Assembly: GCA_965245735.1 (NCBI GenBank)
Contig: CBDFAX010000004.1
Coordinates: 1-64,000 of the forward strand
Direction: 5' to 3'
Origin: Abiotrophia sp965245735
Lineage (GTDB): Bacteria > Bacillota > Bacilli > Lactobacillales > Aerococcaceae
Length of the DNA stretch: 64,000 nucleotides
Positions within the stretch are counted from its first letter, which is position 1. Every line of letters starts with the position of its first letter. Shown piece by piece: positions 1 through 8,364 of this stretch. Under the pieces are notes generated by a model. That model was given only the letters and a program-made list of their open reading frames with translations, was not told the origin of the DNA and made no database searches. A program made the position numbers and the translations under genes.

Positions 1-933
1 GTAGGGGATGTCGCCATTACGGGTGAGAGTCCTGATGATATGGTCTATCCGGAACTCTATGAACGCGCCCTGGCCCAGGTTCCTCTGCGTCTCAGCTTCT
101 TCCCAGCTATGCGATCCAATCGTGAGACTCTGCGCCAACTCTATCAGCGCTATCGTGGCCCTTGGCTACAAATGGGTGGGGTCAAGCAGTTTTTTGACGG
201 CGTGACTTCTTCTCATACAGCCTATCTCAAGGCAGAGTATCCTGAGCCCTATTATCCGGGAGATGTGGGTGGGCCCTTAATTCCAATCGCAACCCAGCAT
301 GACTTTATCTTAGCTGCTAGCCAAGAAGATTGGCCCATGCGGATCCATGCCATTGGTGACCGGGCCATCGAGTTGACCTTGACCTACTACAAAGAAGCCC
401 TAGCCAAATTTCCCCTCAGTATGGGAAAATTCCACACCATTGAGCACCTAGAAGTCATGGATTGGGCTGATTTAGAACTAGTGGCCCAAGAGCAGCTAGT
501 GGTTTCTGTTCAACCAAGCCACCTGATGGTGGGCTATGATAGCTTGGATGAAGAAGTAGGGCCTGAACGTGCTAAGCACATGTTTCCTTTTAAGGAATTC
601 TTGAAGCAAGGTGCAACTCTGGCCTTTGGAACCGACACGCCCGTAGTGGTCAATGTAACACCATTGGAGAGTCTGCATTACGCAGTCCACCGCCAGACCT
701 GGGATGGGCTACCACCTCAAGGCTTGATGCCAGAACAACGATTGACGCTCGAAGAGTCCCTCTATGCCCATACACTTGGGGCAGCTAAGGCCTTGAGTCG
801 AACCGATATTGGGGGAGTGGAAGCTGGTATGTGGGCAGACCTAGTTGTCCTGTCCCATGATTTGCGAAGCGTCAAGGACTGGCGACAAGTCAAAGTGACC
901 GCCACCTATTTGGCCGGTCAGCAAGTTTATTAA
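1..933 (+). CDS. Amidohydrolase family protein, YtcJ-like (5' truncated)
   Basis: The reading frame is already open at base 1, so the N-terminus lies outside the window; about 310 codons remain. The visible part resembles the C-terminal two thirds of YtcJ-type metal-dependent amidohydrolases (amidohydrolase family 3). It carries a His-Ala-Ile-Gly-Asp-Arg-Ala motif near base 350 and a Phe-Gly-Thr-Asp-Thr-Pro motif near base 630, both usual metal or active-site segments of the TIM barrel. The C-terminal segment (GMWADLVVL) is the beta-sandwich return typical of the superfamily. The protein is probably cytoplasmic. The substrate cannot be inferred; YtcJ homologues are often annotated as exoenzyme regulatory protein AepA-like without proof. 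A terminator follows directly, so it is not co-transcribed with the PTS operon downstream. Confidence 0.85.
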   Translation, partial: VGDVAITGESPDDMVYPELYERALAQVPLRLSFFPAMRSNRETLRQLYQRYRGPWLQMGGVKQFFDGVTSSHTAYLKAEYPEPYYPGDVGGPLIPIATQHDFILAASQEDWPMRIHAIGDRAIELTLTYYKEALAKFPLSMGKFHTIEHLEVMDWADLELVAQEQLVVSVQPSHLMVGYDSLDEEVGPERAKHMFPFKEFLKQGATLAFGTDTPVVVNVTPLESLHYAVHRQTWDGLPPQGLMPEQRLTLEESLYAHTLGAAKALSRTDIGGVEAGMWADLVVLSHDLRSVKDWRQVKVTATYLAGQQVY

Positions 934-941
934 GAACATAG

Positions 942-976
942 AAACTGAGACCTGATTAGGTCTCAGTTTTGCTTTT
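942..976 (+). terminator. Rho-independent terminator after the amidohydrolase
   Basis: A 12-bp perfect stem (942-953 with 958-969), a 4-nt loop and a T-rich tail lie 9 bases after the stop codon. Confidence 0.9.
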
Positions 977-1058
977 AAGAATGATTTGGCAAAGGGGTAT
1001 TGGTGGAACCAGTTCTGCATATTGTAGGCAAAAAGATGGATTTGTAAAGAAAATACCC

Positions 1059-1087
1059 TTGAATTTAGGTAGCGCATACATTATAAT
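1059..1087 (+). promoter_or_regulatory. Sigma-A promoter of PTS operon 1
   Basis: TTGAAT (1059-1064) and TATAAT (1082-1087) are separated by 17 bases. Transcription would begin near 1094, just before the RAT sequence. Confidence 0.75.
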
Positions 1088-1098
1088 GTAGATAATAA

Positions 1099-1158
1099 GT
1101 GGTGTAACTATTAGATTAGGCATAACTTTCCCATATAGGAGAGTTGTGCCTATTTTTT
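1099..1158 (+). promoter_or_regulatory. RAT antiterminator and overlapping leader terminator
   Basis: Bases 1099-1127 resemble the ribonucleic antiterminator (RAT) bound by the LicT/SacY/BglG family: the 5' half reads GTGGTGTAACT and the 3' half AGGCATAAC. About 18 of 29 positions agree with my recollection of the licS RAT. The 3' half overlaps the left arm (1117-1127) of a terminator whose right arm is 1142-1152 (11 bp with one G-U pair), followed by six T's. This mutually exclusive arrangement is diagnostic of protein-mediated antitermination. The next gene encodes exactly this kind of RNA-binding antiterminator, so autoregulation is expected. Confidence 0.85.
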
Positions 1159-1178
1159 GTCGAAAGGGGAGGTGCGCA

Positions 1179-2030
1179 GTGAAAGTCATTCAATCACTCA
1201 ACCAAAATGCTGTCTTAGTCGCCAGAGATGATGGGGCGGAATTGGTAGCATTAGGGAAAGGTGTAGGGTTTGGCAAGAAGAAAGGGGACACCATTGACCT
1301 ATCTGCTGTGACCAGGGTCTTTAGTTTAGCGTCTAGTTACCGTCAGGAACAGTTGTTAGGCCTAATTAAGGAACTGGAACCATGGGTGTTCGAACTAGCT
1401 CAAGACATTACCGTCATCGCCGAGGCCTGTTTGAAGAAATCCTTGATGGATACTTTCATTTTCACCATTGCTAAACATTTGCAATATGCCTTGGACCGGG
1501 AGCCTATTGAAGGGGGCGATTACGACCCTTTCCAGTACCAGCTCCATTATCTTTATCCGGATGAGTATCAGGCGGCGGCCGAGGCCATTGTCCAGGTCAA
1601 TGCCAAGTATCAACTTCGACTGGCCCAGGAAGAGGTTTCCTTCCTGACCTTGCATATGGTCAATGGCCAGATTGATCAGGCGGGCTTCCATAATGTGGTA
1701 GAACTGAGCGAAATCCTTAATCGTTTGATTCAAGTGATTGAGACTCAGACGGGAGAGCCCCTTGATAAGGGGTCACCTGACTATGGGCGCTTCGTGGTCC
1801 ATATCCGCTACTTCCTGATTCGGACTTTGAGTCATCAGCCAGGCCAAGAGGCCGTCTCACCGGAAAAAATCGAGACTGTCTTAGAGACGACTGCAGGCGT
1901 CTTTCCCCGGGAATGGGACCTAGTGAAGGTCTTAAAGGAGACCCTGCAAGAGGAATTCAATCTAAGCTTTGGCCAGGATGAAGATTTTTATCTCTTATTG
2001 CACCTTGTACGTATTCTAGGAAGGAAGTGA
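1179..2030 (+). CDS. LicT/BglG-family transcriptional antiterminator
   Basis: The 283-residue protein begins with a CAT RNA-binding domain (about residues 1-55, including the conserved stretch VALGKGVGFGKKKGD), followed by two PTS regulation domains (PRD1 about 65-170, PRD2 about 175-283). It carries no EIIA or EIIB domain, as in LicT and SacY. Conserved PRD histidines are visible, for example in the segment FLTLHMVNGQ. Known family members bind a RAT hairpin, and their activity is set by phosphorylation from HPr and the cognate EIIB. I chose the GTG at 1179, which lies 5 bases after the strong site AGGGGAGGT. The longer TTG frame would start inside the leader terminator. The gene heads a galactitol-type PTS operon, an unusual partner for a LicT-type regulator, whose known targets are mostly beta-glucoside or sucrose PTS genes. 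Confidence 0.9.
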   Translation: MKVIQSLNQNAVLVARDDGAELVALGKGVGFGKKKGDTIDLSAVTRVFSLASSYRQEQLLGLIKELEPWVFELAQDITVIAEACLKKSLMDTFIFTIAKHLQYALDREPIEGGDYDPFQYQLHYLYPDEYQAAAEAIVQVNAKYQLRLAQEEVSFLTLHMVNGQIDQAGFHNVVELSEILNRLIQVIETQTGEPLDKGSPDYGRFVVHIRYFLIRTLSHQPGQEAVSPEKIETVLETTAGVFPREWDLVKVLKETLQEEFNLSFGQDEDFYLLLHLVRILGRK

Positions 2031-2035
2031 CCCGA

Positions 2036-2497
2036 ATGGGGGTTGTAGCAAGTTTAATTCAGTCGGAATTGATTGATTTGGCGTGTGAGGAGACAGACCA
2101 AGCCCTCTTCTTCGCCCACCAGGCTGCCAAGTTGCAAGACTTAGGTTATGTGGCCGATAGCTTCGGTCAGGCTTTGGCGGAGCGAGAGGCAGAGTTCCCG
2201 ACAGGATTGGCCTTGGAACATGTGACAGTGGCTATTCCCCATACCTATGTTGAACATGTCAAACGTCCCTTTATCGCCTTTTGCCGTCTGGTAGAGCCGG
2301 TAATGCCTTTTATCCAGATGGGGACCGATGATTTGGTAGTTTATCCGCGTTATATCATGATTTTAGGCATAAAAGAAGCCAAGGCTCAGGTGGATCTCCT
2401 AGCAGAGCTCATGGCACTTTTAAGCCAGGGGGACTTGGTAGCCAAACTAGAAGCTGCCCAGTCGCCAGAAGCAATTGTACACTTATTAAGCCATTAG
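2036..2497 (+). CDS. PTS EIIA component, galactitol/fructose type
   Basis: This 153-residue cytoplasmic protein of the EIIA-2 (PTS_EIIA type-2) fold accepts phosphate from HPr and passes it to EIIB. The predicted phosphohistidine is His69, in the motif AIPHT, followed by VEHV as in GatA-type proteins. The ATG at 2036 is preferred over the in-frame GTG at 2027 because the ribosome site (AAGGAAG, 2021-2027) is properly spaced only for the ATG. The gene follows the antiterminator by a few bases and precedes EIIB and EIIC, so the PTS is split into three polypeptides, as in the galactitol family. Confidence 0.88.
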   Translation: MGVVASLIQSELIDLACEETDQALFFAHQAAKLQDLGYVADSFGQALAEREAEFPTGLALEHVTVAIPHTYVEHVKRPFIAFCRLVEPVMPFIQMGTDDLVVYPRYIMILGIKEAKAQVDLLAELMALLSQGDLVAKLEAAQSPEAIVHLLSH

Positions 2498-2512
2498 AAA
2501 GGATGATTGATT

Positions 2513-2791
2513 ATGAAAAAGATTATTGTTGCCTGTGGTTCTGGGGTTGCGACCTCTCAAACAGTGGCGTCCAAGTTAGATAAGCTGCTCAAAGGTAAGG
2601 GCGTGCCTGCTCATGTCGAAGCAGTGGATATTAAATCACTCAAACATCACATCAAAGATGCGGATGCCTATGTCTCCATCGTTAAAACTAAGGATCAAAT
2701 CGACATCCCAACCTTTAACGGCATTGCCTTCTTGACAGGTATGGGGCAAGATGCTGAGTTACAAAAGATTATTGATTTCTTGAAGGCCTAG
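2513..2791 (+). CDS. PTS EIIB component, galactitol family
   Basis: This 92-residue protein has the galactitol EIIB signature near its N-terminus (KKIIVACGSG). Cys8 is the expected phosphocysteine, in the P-loop-like C-G-S-G-x-A-T-S motif. It shuttles phosphate from EIIA to the sugar bound by EIIC. The ATG at 2513 (ribosome site AAAGGA, 2498-2503) is preferred to an upstream TTG. EIIB proteins of this kind also phosphorylate or sequester PRD regulators, so it may signal to the antiterminator at the head of the operon. Confidence 0.9.
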   Translation: MKKIIVACGSGVATSQTVASKLDKLLKGKGVPAHVEAVDIKSLKHHIKDADAYVSIVKTKDQIDIPTFNGIAFLTGMGQDAELQKIIDFLKA

Positions 2792-2841
2792 GACCTAGCT
2801 TCCTAGCAACAACGACCGTGTGAATCAAGGAGGAATGACAC

Positions 2842-4194
2842 ATGGATATCTTACAAACAGTTGTCAATTATGTCTTAAATGATTTGGGAGCAGCCGTTTT
2901 TGTTCCCCTCTTAATGTTGATTATCGGGCTTCTTATGAAGATGAAATTCTCCGAAGCCTTCCATTCAGCCCTGACCTTAGGGGTGGCCTTCTCTGGGATG
3001 GGGCTATTGATTGGTTACATGATGACCTCTATGGGTGATGCAGCTGCCTCTATGGCTACGAGAACAGGTTTCTCCTTGCCCGCTGTGGACGGTGGCTGGC
3101 CTGGTATGGCGGCCATCTCTTGGGCTTGGCCATATGCCTTTCTCATGTTCCCTCTGACCATTGGGGTCAACATTGTCATGCTGATGCTCAAACAAACCAA
3201 GACCGTCAACGTGGACATGTGGAATGTCTGGGGTAAAATCTTTACCGCCGTTATGGTTTCTTATATTACTGGCAATGTCATCATGGGCTTTGTTGCAGCC
3301 ACTATTCAAATTATTTTCGAGCTCAAGGCGGGCGATATGTACGGACCTGAAGTGGAACGTTTGACCGGGATTCCAGGGGTAACCGTGCCGCACTTTATTG
3401 TCTTAATCTCCGTTATTCTCTATCCAATTGATGAGTTGCTGAAGAAGATTCCTTTCTTCAACAAGCCAATGGATGCTGATGCTCTTAAGGAAAAAATCGG
3501 GATTTTTGGCGAAAACTCTGTTATGGGGGCCATTATTGGTTTCGTCTTGGGCTTGGCAGCCGGTTATGGCTTATCCGGTTCCCTCAAGTTAGCAGTCCAA
3601 GCAGCGACAGCTATGACCCTCTTCCCAATGATTTCTAAGCTCTTCTCTCAAGCCCTATCGCCTGTATCTGAGGCTATCTCTGAGTTTATGCGGACGAAAT
3701 TTAGCGACCGTGAAGTCTTCATCGGTTTGGACTGGCCTATCTTGGCAGGGCGTAACGAACTATGGGTAGCCGTGATTATTACCATCCCAGTGCTCTTGAT
3801 TATGTCGGTTATCTTACCTGGTAACATCGTCTTACCATTTGCAGGGATTATCAACTTGTCCTTTGTTGTAGGGGCCTTGCTCCTAACCAACGGGAACTTG
3901 GCGCGGATGATCTTCCATGGGGTGGTGTCTGCACCGCTCTTCCTCTATGGGGCAACTTTCTTCGCTACTTATATTACTCGTTTGGCTAATGAAACAGGGG
4001 CTGCGGTAGTAGAAGCTGGCAAGCTCTTGTCCTGGTCAACCTTTGAAGGTCCTGACTTCCGTTATCTCCTATCTACTGGTTTGTCTGGCAATATTGTCAG
4101 CATCCTACTCTTCGTCTTATGGGCTGGCCTCTTCTATGTGCTCTACCGTGCACGGATGGCCTACAACAAAAAAATGGAAGAGGCAGGTGAATAG
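2842..4194 (+). CDS. PTS EIIC permease, galactitol family
   Basis: This 450-residue polytopic membrane protein has about 10-12 hydrophobic segments and is typical in length for GatC. It contains features seen across the family, such as NVDMWNVWGK after the third or fourth helix, the loop PFFNKPMDAD, and GIFGENSVMGAIIG. It forms the transport channel that takes up the sugar while EIIB phosphorylates it. A good ribosome site (AAGGAGG) precedes the ATG. It resembles the EIIC at 21717-23039 (shared motifs VDMWN, FGE-S-V-G, LSP-SEA), so the window holds two paralogous systems. The substrate is not readable from sequence alone. Confidence 0.9.
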   Translation: MDILQTVVNYVLNDLGAAVFVPLLMLIIGLLMKMKFSEAFHSALTLGVAFSGMGLLIGYMMTSMGDAAASMATRTGFSLPAVDGGWPGMAAISWAWPYAFLMFPLTIGVNIVMLMLKQTKTVNVDMWNVWGKIFTAVMVSYITGNVIMGFVAATIQIIFELKAGDMYGPEVERLTGIPGVTVPHFIVLISVILYPIDELLKKIPFFNKPMDADALKEKIGIFGENSVMGAIIGFVLGLAAGYGLSGSLKLAVQAATAMTLFPMISKLFSQALSPVSEAISEFMRTKFSDREVFIGLDWPILAGRNELWVAVIITIPVLLIMSVILPGNIVLPFAGIINLSFVVGALLLTNGNLARMIFHGVVSAPLFLYGATFFATYITRLANETGAAVVEAGKLLSWSTFEGPDFRYLLSTGLSGNIVSILLFVLWAGLFYVLYRARMAYNKKMEEAGE

Positions 4195-4197
4195 AAG

Positions 4198-4998
4198 ATG
4201 TTCCAAAACAGCACCATCGTTGCGGAATTTGCTGATATTACCCATGTTATGTGGTCTATGGGGTGGGATGAGAAGAATGGGGGCAATATCTCCGCTATTC
4301 TGACTGAAGAGCAACTCGCACAAGTTGATCAAGTGGCATCCCCACGTTTTGTTCCCTTGGAACATGTGCCGGAGAATATGGTAGGTCGTCATGTCCTGAT
4401 TACAGCGTCTGGCTCAGAATTTCGCCGGGTAAGGGATTCCCTGACGGAAACTTTGGGTGTGATTCGAGTAGAGCCCAATGGTTACGCCATTGTCTGGGGT
4501 TTGGAAGGGGACAATAAACCAACGTCAGAAATCTATATGCACCTACTTAGCCATAGCACCCGACTGGCGGTGGATCCTCATCATCGGATTGTCCTCCACA
4601 ACCATGCGACAGAAGTCTCTGCCCTCAGCTTTATCCTGGACCAGACAGACCAAGCCTTCACTCAGACCCTCTGGCGTATGATTACCGAGTGTTTGATTGT
4701 CTTCCCTGATGGCATCGGGGTTGTGCCTTGGATGGTCTGTGGGACCGAAGCCATTGGTCAGGCGACAGCAGCCAAGCTCAAGAACAGTCGCATCGTCGTC
4801 TGGGCTTATCATGGCATCTTAGCCACTGGCTCAAGCATTGCGGACTGCTTTGGCCTCATCGAGACCGTCAACAAGGCAGCCAAGGTCTACCTTAGTATTG
4901 CTCACTTGCCACATCAAGATGGCATTAGCGATAGCCAGTTACATGACCTAGCTGACTTCTTCAAAGTAACCCCACGTTGGGAACTACTAGAAAAATAG
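4198..4998 (+). CDS. rhaD: L-rhamnulose-1-phosphate aldolase (class II)
   Basis: The 266-residue protein matches RhaD along its whole length as I remember the E. coli enzyme: GWDEKNGGNIS near residue 23, PTSE with the catalytic Glu111, and the zinc ligands His134, His136 (H-N-H) and His205 (A-Y-H-G). TECLIVFPDGIG, PWMV-GT-AIGQAT and the C-terminal FKVTP also match. RhaD splits L-rhamnulose-1-phosphate into dihydroxyacetone phosphate and L-lactaldehyde, and accepts other ketose-1-phosphates. The start follows the EIIC stop by three bases, so the two are probably translationally coupled. No rhamnose isomerase or rhamnulokinase lies nearby. The PTS may therefore supply the 1-phosphorylated ketose directly, which is inference. 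Confidence 0.88.
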   Translation: MFQNSTIVAEFADITHVMWSMGWDEKNGGNISAILTEEQLAQVDQVASPRFVPLEHVPENMVGRHVLITASGSEFRRVRDSLTETLGVIRVEPNGYAIVWGLEGDNKPTSEIYMHLLSHSTRLAVDPHHRIVLHNHATEVSALSFILDQTDQAFTQTLWRMITECLIVFPDGIGVVPWMVCGTEAIGQATAAKLKNSRIVVWAYHGILATGSSIADCFGLIETVNKAAKVYLSIAHLPHQDGISDSQLHDLADFFKVTPRWELLEK

Positions 4999-5055
4999 AC
5001 CACTAGTAGGTGGTCAGAATAAATCCCCGGTAGCTAGATAGCTACCGGGGATTTT
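4998..5055 (+). terminator. Terminator of PTS operon 1
   Basis: A 15-bp stem (5021-5035 with 5040-5054) with a 4-nt loop and a short T tail follows rhaD. A smaller hairpin (4998-5003 with 5010-5015) precedes it. Confidence 0.88.
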
Positions 5056-5148
5056 GCATGAGAATAACCCTACTCTGTAACCAAACTGTAAGCCACAAAA
5101 AAATGCGAGAGGCAGCTCTTTGGGCTATATATAGAGGGAGGGGTCTTT

Positions 5149-6279
5149 ATGTATGCGGCTTTGAATGGAGCAGGTAAGTTGGTCTATGCTAGTCAGGTGG
5201 CGGGATTAGTGGGGGAGGGGCCCTGGTTCTGTCCTCGCTGTCATGGGCCGCTTAAATTGCGGTCGGGGAGACGGGTTAGACCTCATTTTGTTCATGTGGA
5301 TGGGGTTTGTGGGCAGACTAAATTAAGTAAACGCCAGGTTATGGAGTCGGAGCGGCATCAGGCGGCCAAGCGCCTTTTAGGTCAGACCTTCCAAGCCCAA
5401 GGCGAGCGTGTTAATTTGGAGTATTATTTGCCTTCTTCGGGGCAATTTGCGGACCTCTACTTGCCTGAGCGTCAGTGGGTGGTGGAGTATCAACAATCGA
5501 TTATTTCTGCTCAGCTTCTGGCTAGTCGGCAGGCGGATTATCAAGCCTTGGGTCAGACTGTGGTCTGGCTACTATCAGCTGATGTCCTAAGCGGTAAGTT
5601 TAAGACCCGTTGGAAACAAACGTGCCTGCATTATGCCCCTGCTTGGGGCTATTATTGGCTAGCCCTGGATGTGGAGGGAGCCTGCCTAGTTCAGGATTTT
5701 AATCTGCCCTTGGTCTATTCTCGCCTGTCCTATACTTACCAAAGTCGTACCCTCTTACTGAGGACTTTGTCTCAGCAGGCCTGGCAGGCGGATTGTCTGG
5801 CTTATGGTGCTTGGTTGGGACCAAGAGCTTGTCACTGCAAAGAAGGCCAACCTACCAGCCATATACGCAGTCATTTGTTGGCTAACCATCAATCTTATTG
5901 GCGTCAACTCTATCAGGAGAGGATTCAGGTGGGCGACTTGCCGGCTTGGTGTCTGCAGGGGCGCTATCAAGTCCTCGTCAGCTCTGAGCCTGGCTGGGTC
6001 TGGTTGGCCTATCAGGCTACTTTTTTGAAGGAGGTTAAGGCAGCCAAGCAAGGATTTACAGTCCAGGACTGGTTGCTTTTCCATGAAAGGATAGTGCGGT
6101 CTGGCAAAGTTCATCTTGTTCCAACGCCTTTGTTAGGCGAGGAGGGGCGAGCTAGACTGCTGCCTGAAATTTGTCAATCATTCCTTCGGCTGTGGCAGTG
6201 GCAAGGCCACCTGGCCTTTGATCGAGATTGGGACCTTTATCGTGTTGTAGCTAAGGATTGGCATGTCAAACATGATTGA
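5149..6279 (+). CDS. coiA: Competence protein CoiA-like
   Basis: This 376-residue protein has the CoiA layout. An N-terminal zinc-finger-like segment (Cys28-x2-Cys31, followed by RPHFVH) precedes a PD-(D/E)xK-like nuclease core (QFADLYL, then VVEYQQS-IS, about residues 95-120) and a less conserved C-terminal half. In streptococci CoiA acts in the cytosol during natural transformation, promoting recombination of incoming DNA. The ribosome site GGGAGGGG lies just before the ATG. I see no ComX-type combox (TACGAATA) upstream, so competence control is not evident here. coiA next to pepF is a common order in Lactobacillales. Confidence 0.88.
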   Translation: MYAALNGAGKLVYASQVAGLVGEGPWFCPRCHGPLKLRSGRRVRPHFVHVDGVCGQTKLSKRQVMESERHQAAKRLLGQTFQAQGERVNLEYYLPSSGQFADLYLPERQWVVEYQQSIISAQLLASRQADYQALGQTVVWLLSADVLSGKFKTRWKQTCLHYAPAWGYYWLALDVEGACLVQDFNLPLVYSRLSYTYQSRTLLLRTLSQQAWQADCLAYGAWLGPRACHCKEGQPTSHIRSHLLANHQSYWRQLYQERIQVGDLPAWCLQGRYQVLVSSEPGWVWLAYQATFLKEVKAAKQGFTVQDWLLFHERIVRSGKVHLVPTPLLGEEGRARLLPEICQSFLRLWQWQGHLAFDRDWDLYRVVAKDWHVKHD

Positions 6280-6323
6280 TGTGACTAAAAGGGCACTTCT
6301 TCCTCTTCTTCAAGGGCTTTCAA

Positions 6324-6352
6324 TTCAATTTATAAGTGAATTGTGCTAGAAT
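6324..6352 (+). promoter_or_regulatory. Promoter of pepF
   Basis: TTCAAT (6324-6329), a 17-base spacer and TAGAAT (6347-6352) with an extended TGC just before it. Confidence 0.6.
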
Positions 6353-6396
6353 TTATTATGTCTAACTATTTACTAACTTTAAGATGAGGTGACCTT

Positions 6397-8208
6397 ATGT
6401 CAGAAGAAACATTACGCACGCGTGAACAACAACCTGAAGCCTTTACCTGGGACCTGACTTCGCTCTATGCGGACGCAGACCAATGGCAGGCTGAGTATGA
6501 AAAGGCAGAGGCCATGGTAGCGGACTTAACATCCTACAAGGGCACCCTGGACCAAGGTGGCGCCCACTTAGTGACTGTTATTGAGGCTATTCAAGCGGCT
6601 TGCTTAGTGGTTGAGCGTCTCTACGCTTATGCCCACTTAACCTATGATCAAGATTCAACCAATAGTGCTTCTCAAGTTCTCAATGCTCGAGCGATGCAGC
6701 TATACAGCAAGTTGGCAGAAGCCATTGCCTTCTTCGACCCTGAACTTTTGAGCTTACCATCCGAAACCCTAGAGGCTTACTTCCAAGAAACGCCAGAATT
6801 GGACTTCTACCGTCAATACTTGGATGATATTACCCGTGGGCGTGCCCACACCTTGTCGGCTTCTGAGGAGACGCTCTTAGCGCAATTAGGTGAGATTTTC
6901 AGTAGCTCTTATTCTACTTTCTCCTTGTTGGACAATGCTGACTTTGTCTTCCCAACTATTGAAGGGCCGGAAGGGCAAGCGGTACAATTAACACACGGGA
7001 CCTATGGTCGTCTCTTGGAAAGTACTGACCGCCGTGTGCGCCGCGATACTTTCCAACAGTACTACACGGTCTACAACCAGTTCAAGAACACTTTGGCCAA
7101 TGTCTTATCCACTAACATTAAGACCGACAACTACAAGGCCAAAGTCCGTCACTATCCATCAGCGCGGGCAGCCGCTCTTTTCCGCAATAATGTGCCGGAA
7201 TCCGTTTATGACACCTTGCTAGAGACAGTGGGCGATCACTTGGGCTTACTCCATCGTTATACCGCCTTACGTAAGGATCTCTTAGGTCTAGATTCGCTAG
7301 AAATGTATGACCTTTATACGCCGCTTCTTGGGGATGCCCCAATCAAGTTCAGCCAAGCAGAAGCGCGGGATATCGTGATGGAAGCTCTGGCGCCAATGGG
7401 ACCAGATTATTTGGAAATCATGGCTAAGGCCTTCGACGAACGCTGGATTGACTGGTATGAGAACAAGGGTAAACGCTCAGGCGCATACTCTGGTGGTATG
7501 TATGACAGCAAGCCTTATGTCCTACTCAATTGGCAAGACAATATTAATTGGCTCTTCACCTTAGTTCATGAGTTGGGTCACAGTGCGCATTCCTACTTGT
7601 CTCGCACTAACCAACCTTATGTTTACAGTGATTATTCGATTTTCTTGGCTGAGATTGCCTCAACTACTAATGAAAATCTCTTGACGGACTACCTCTTGAA
7701 GAAATATCAAGATCCTCAAATCCGTCTCTACGTCCTCAACCACTTCTTAGATGGCGTTAAGGGGACGGTCTTCCGTCAAACTCAATTTGCGGAATTCGAG
7801 CACTTCATGCACCAAGCAGATGCCGAAGGGACACCGTTAACTCACGAATTCTTGACCGAGAACTATCGCAAACTCAATGCTAAGTACTACGGACCAAGCG
7901 TTAACTCTGACTCTGAAATTGGGCTAGAGTGGGCTCGGATTCCACACTTCTACTACAACTATTATGTTTTCCAATACGCGACTGGTTTCTCTGCGGCCAC
8001 CTTCTTCGCAGACAAGATTGCCGCTGGCGACAGTGCTTTACTTGAAGCCTACAAGGGCTTCCTCAAGTCAGGCTGCAGCCTCTATCCAATCGACACCATG
8101 AAGAAGGCTGGGTTGGATATGACGCAACGTGACTATATCGAAGCAACACTCAAGGTCTTCGAAGCACGCTTGAACGAGTTTGAAGCCCTCTTGGCAGAAA
8201 CTAAATAA
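6397..8208 (+). CDS. pepF: Oligoendopeptidase F
   Basis: This 603-residue cytoplasmic zinc metallopeptidase belongs to the M3B family and is the usual length. The zinc motif HELGH spans His391, Glu392 and His395, and the third ligand is the glutamate in the following segment FLAEIASTTNE. The protein hydrolyses oligopeptides of roughly 7-17 residues and takes part in peptide nutrition and turnover of signal peptides or pheromones in lactic acid bacteria. A clear ribosome site (GATGAGGTGA) precedes the ATG. The gene has its own promoter and a strong terminator. Confidence 0.95.
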   Translation: MSEETLRTREQQPEAFTWDLTSLYADADQWQAEYEKAEAMVADLTSYKGTLDQGGAHLVTVIEAIQAACLVVERLYAYAHLTYDQDSTNSASQVLNARAMQLYSKLAEAIAFFDPELLSLPSETLEAYFQETPELDFYRQYLDDITRGRAHTLSASEETLLAQLGEIFSSSYSTFSLLDNADFVFPTIEGPEGQAVQLTHGTYGRLLESTDRRVRRDTFQQYYTVYNQFKNTLANVLSTNIKTDNYKAKVRHYPSARAAALFRNNVPESVYDTLLETVGDHLGLLHRYTALRKDLLGLDSLEMYDLYTPLLGDAPIKFSQAEARDIVMEALAPMGPDYLEIMAKAFDERWIDWYENKGKRSGAYSGGMYDSKPYVLLNWQDNINWLFTLVHELGHSAHSYLSRTNQPYVYSDYSIFLAEIASTTNENLLTDYLLKKYQDPQIRLYVLNHFLDGVKGTVFRQTQFAEFEHFMHQADAEGTPLTHEFLTENYRKLNAKYYGPSVNSDSEIGLEWARIPHFYYNYYVFQYATGFSAATFFADKIAAGDSALLEAYKGFLKSGCSLYPIDTMKKAGLDMTQRDYIEATLKVFEARLNEFEALLAETK

Positions 8209-8214
8209 TTCAAT

Positions 8215-8246
8215 AAACTGGGGAAGCGGCCTTCCCCAGTTTTTTC
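8215..8246 (+). terminator. Terminator after pepF
   Basis: A 12-bp stem (8215-8226 with 8231-8242), a 4-nt loop and a T run to 8245. Confidence 0.92.
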
Positions 8247-8364
8247 TTAGCTATGGGGTTTAGGACTGAGCACTACTTTTATTTTCCCACCGCAACTGCT
8301 AGAAATCTGGCGCTATCCGTGATAAAATTTAAATATGCGACTTTCTATGAATATGAGGGATTGA

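Noticed and set aside
1061..1080. cre site at the promoter of PTS operon 1
   Set aside because: The best match has four mismatches to the consensus.
3004..3393. 129-codon minus-strand frame inside the EIIC gene
   Set aside because: It lies wholly within a well-supported membrane protein gene, has no ribosome site and no recognisable product; it is an antisense shadow. The same holds for other long antisense frames in coiA, lacZ, groEL and uvrC.
4998..5015. Extra copy of the 18-kb repeat family after rhaD
   Set aside because: Only a nonamer is shared; the hairpin is better explained as part of the terminator region.
5056..5148. Competence-specific (ComX) promoter before coiA
   Set aside because: No TACGAATA-like combox could be found; only an AT-rich TATATATA stretch is present.
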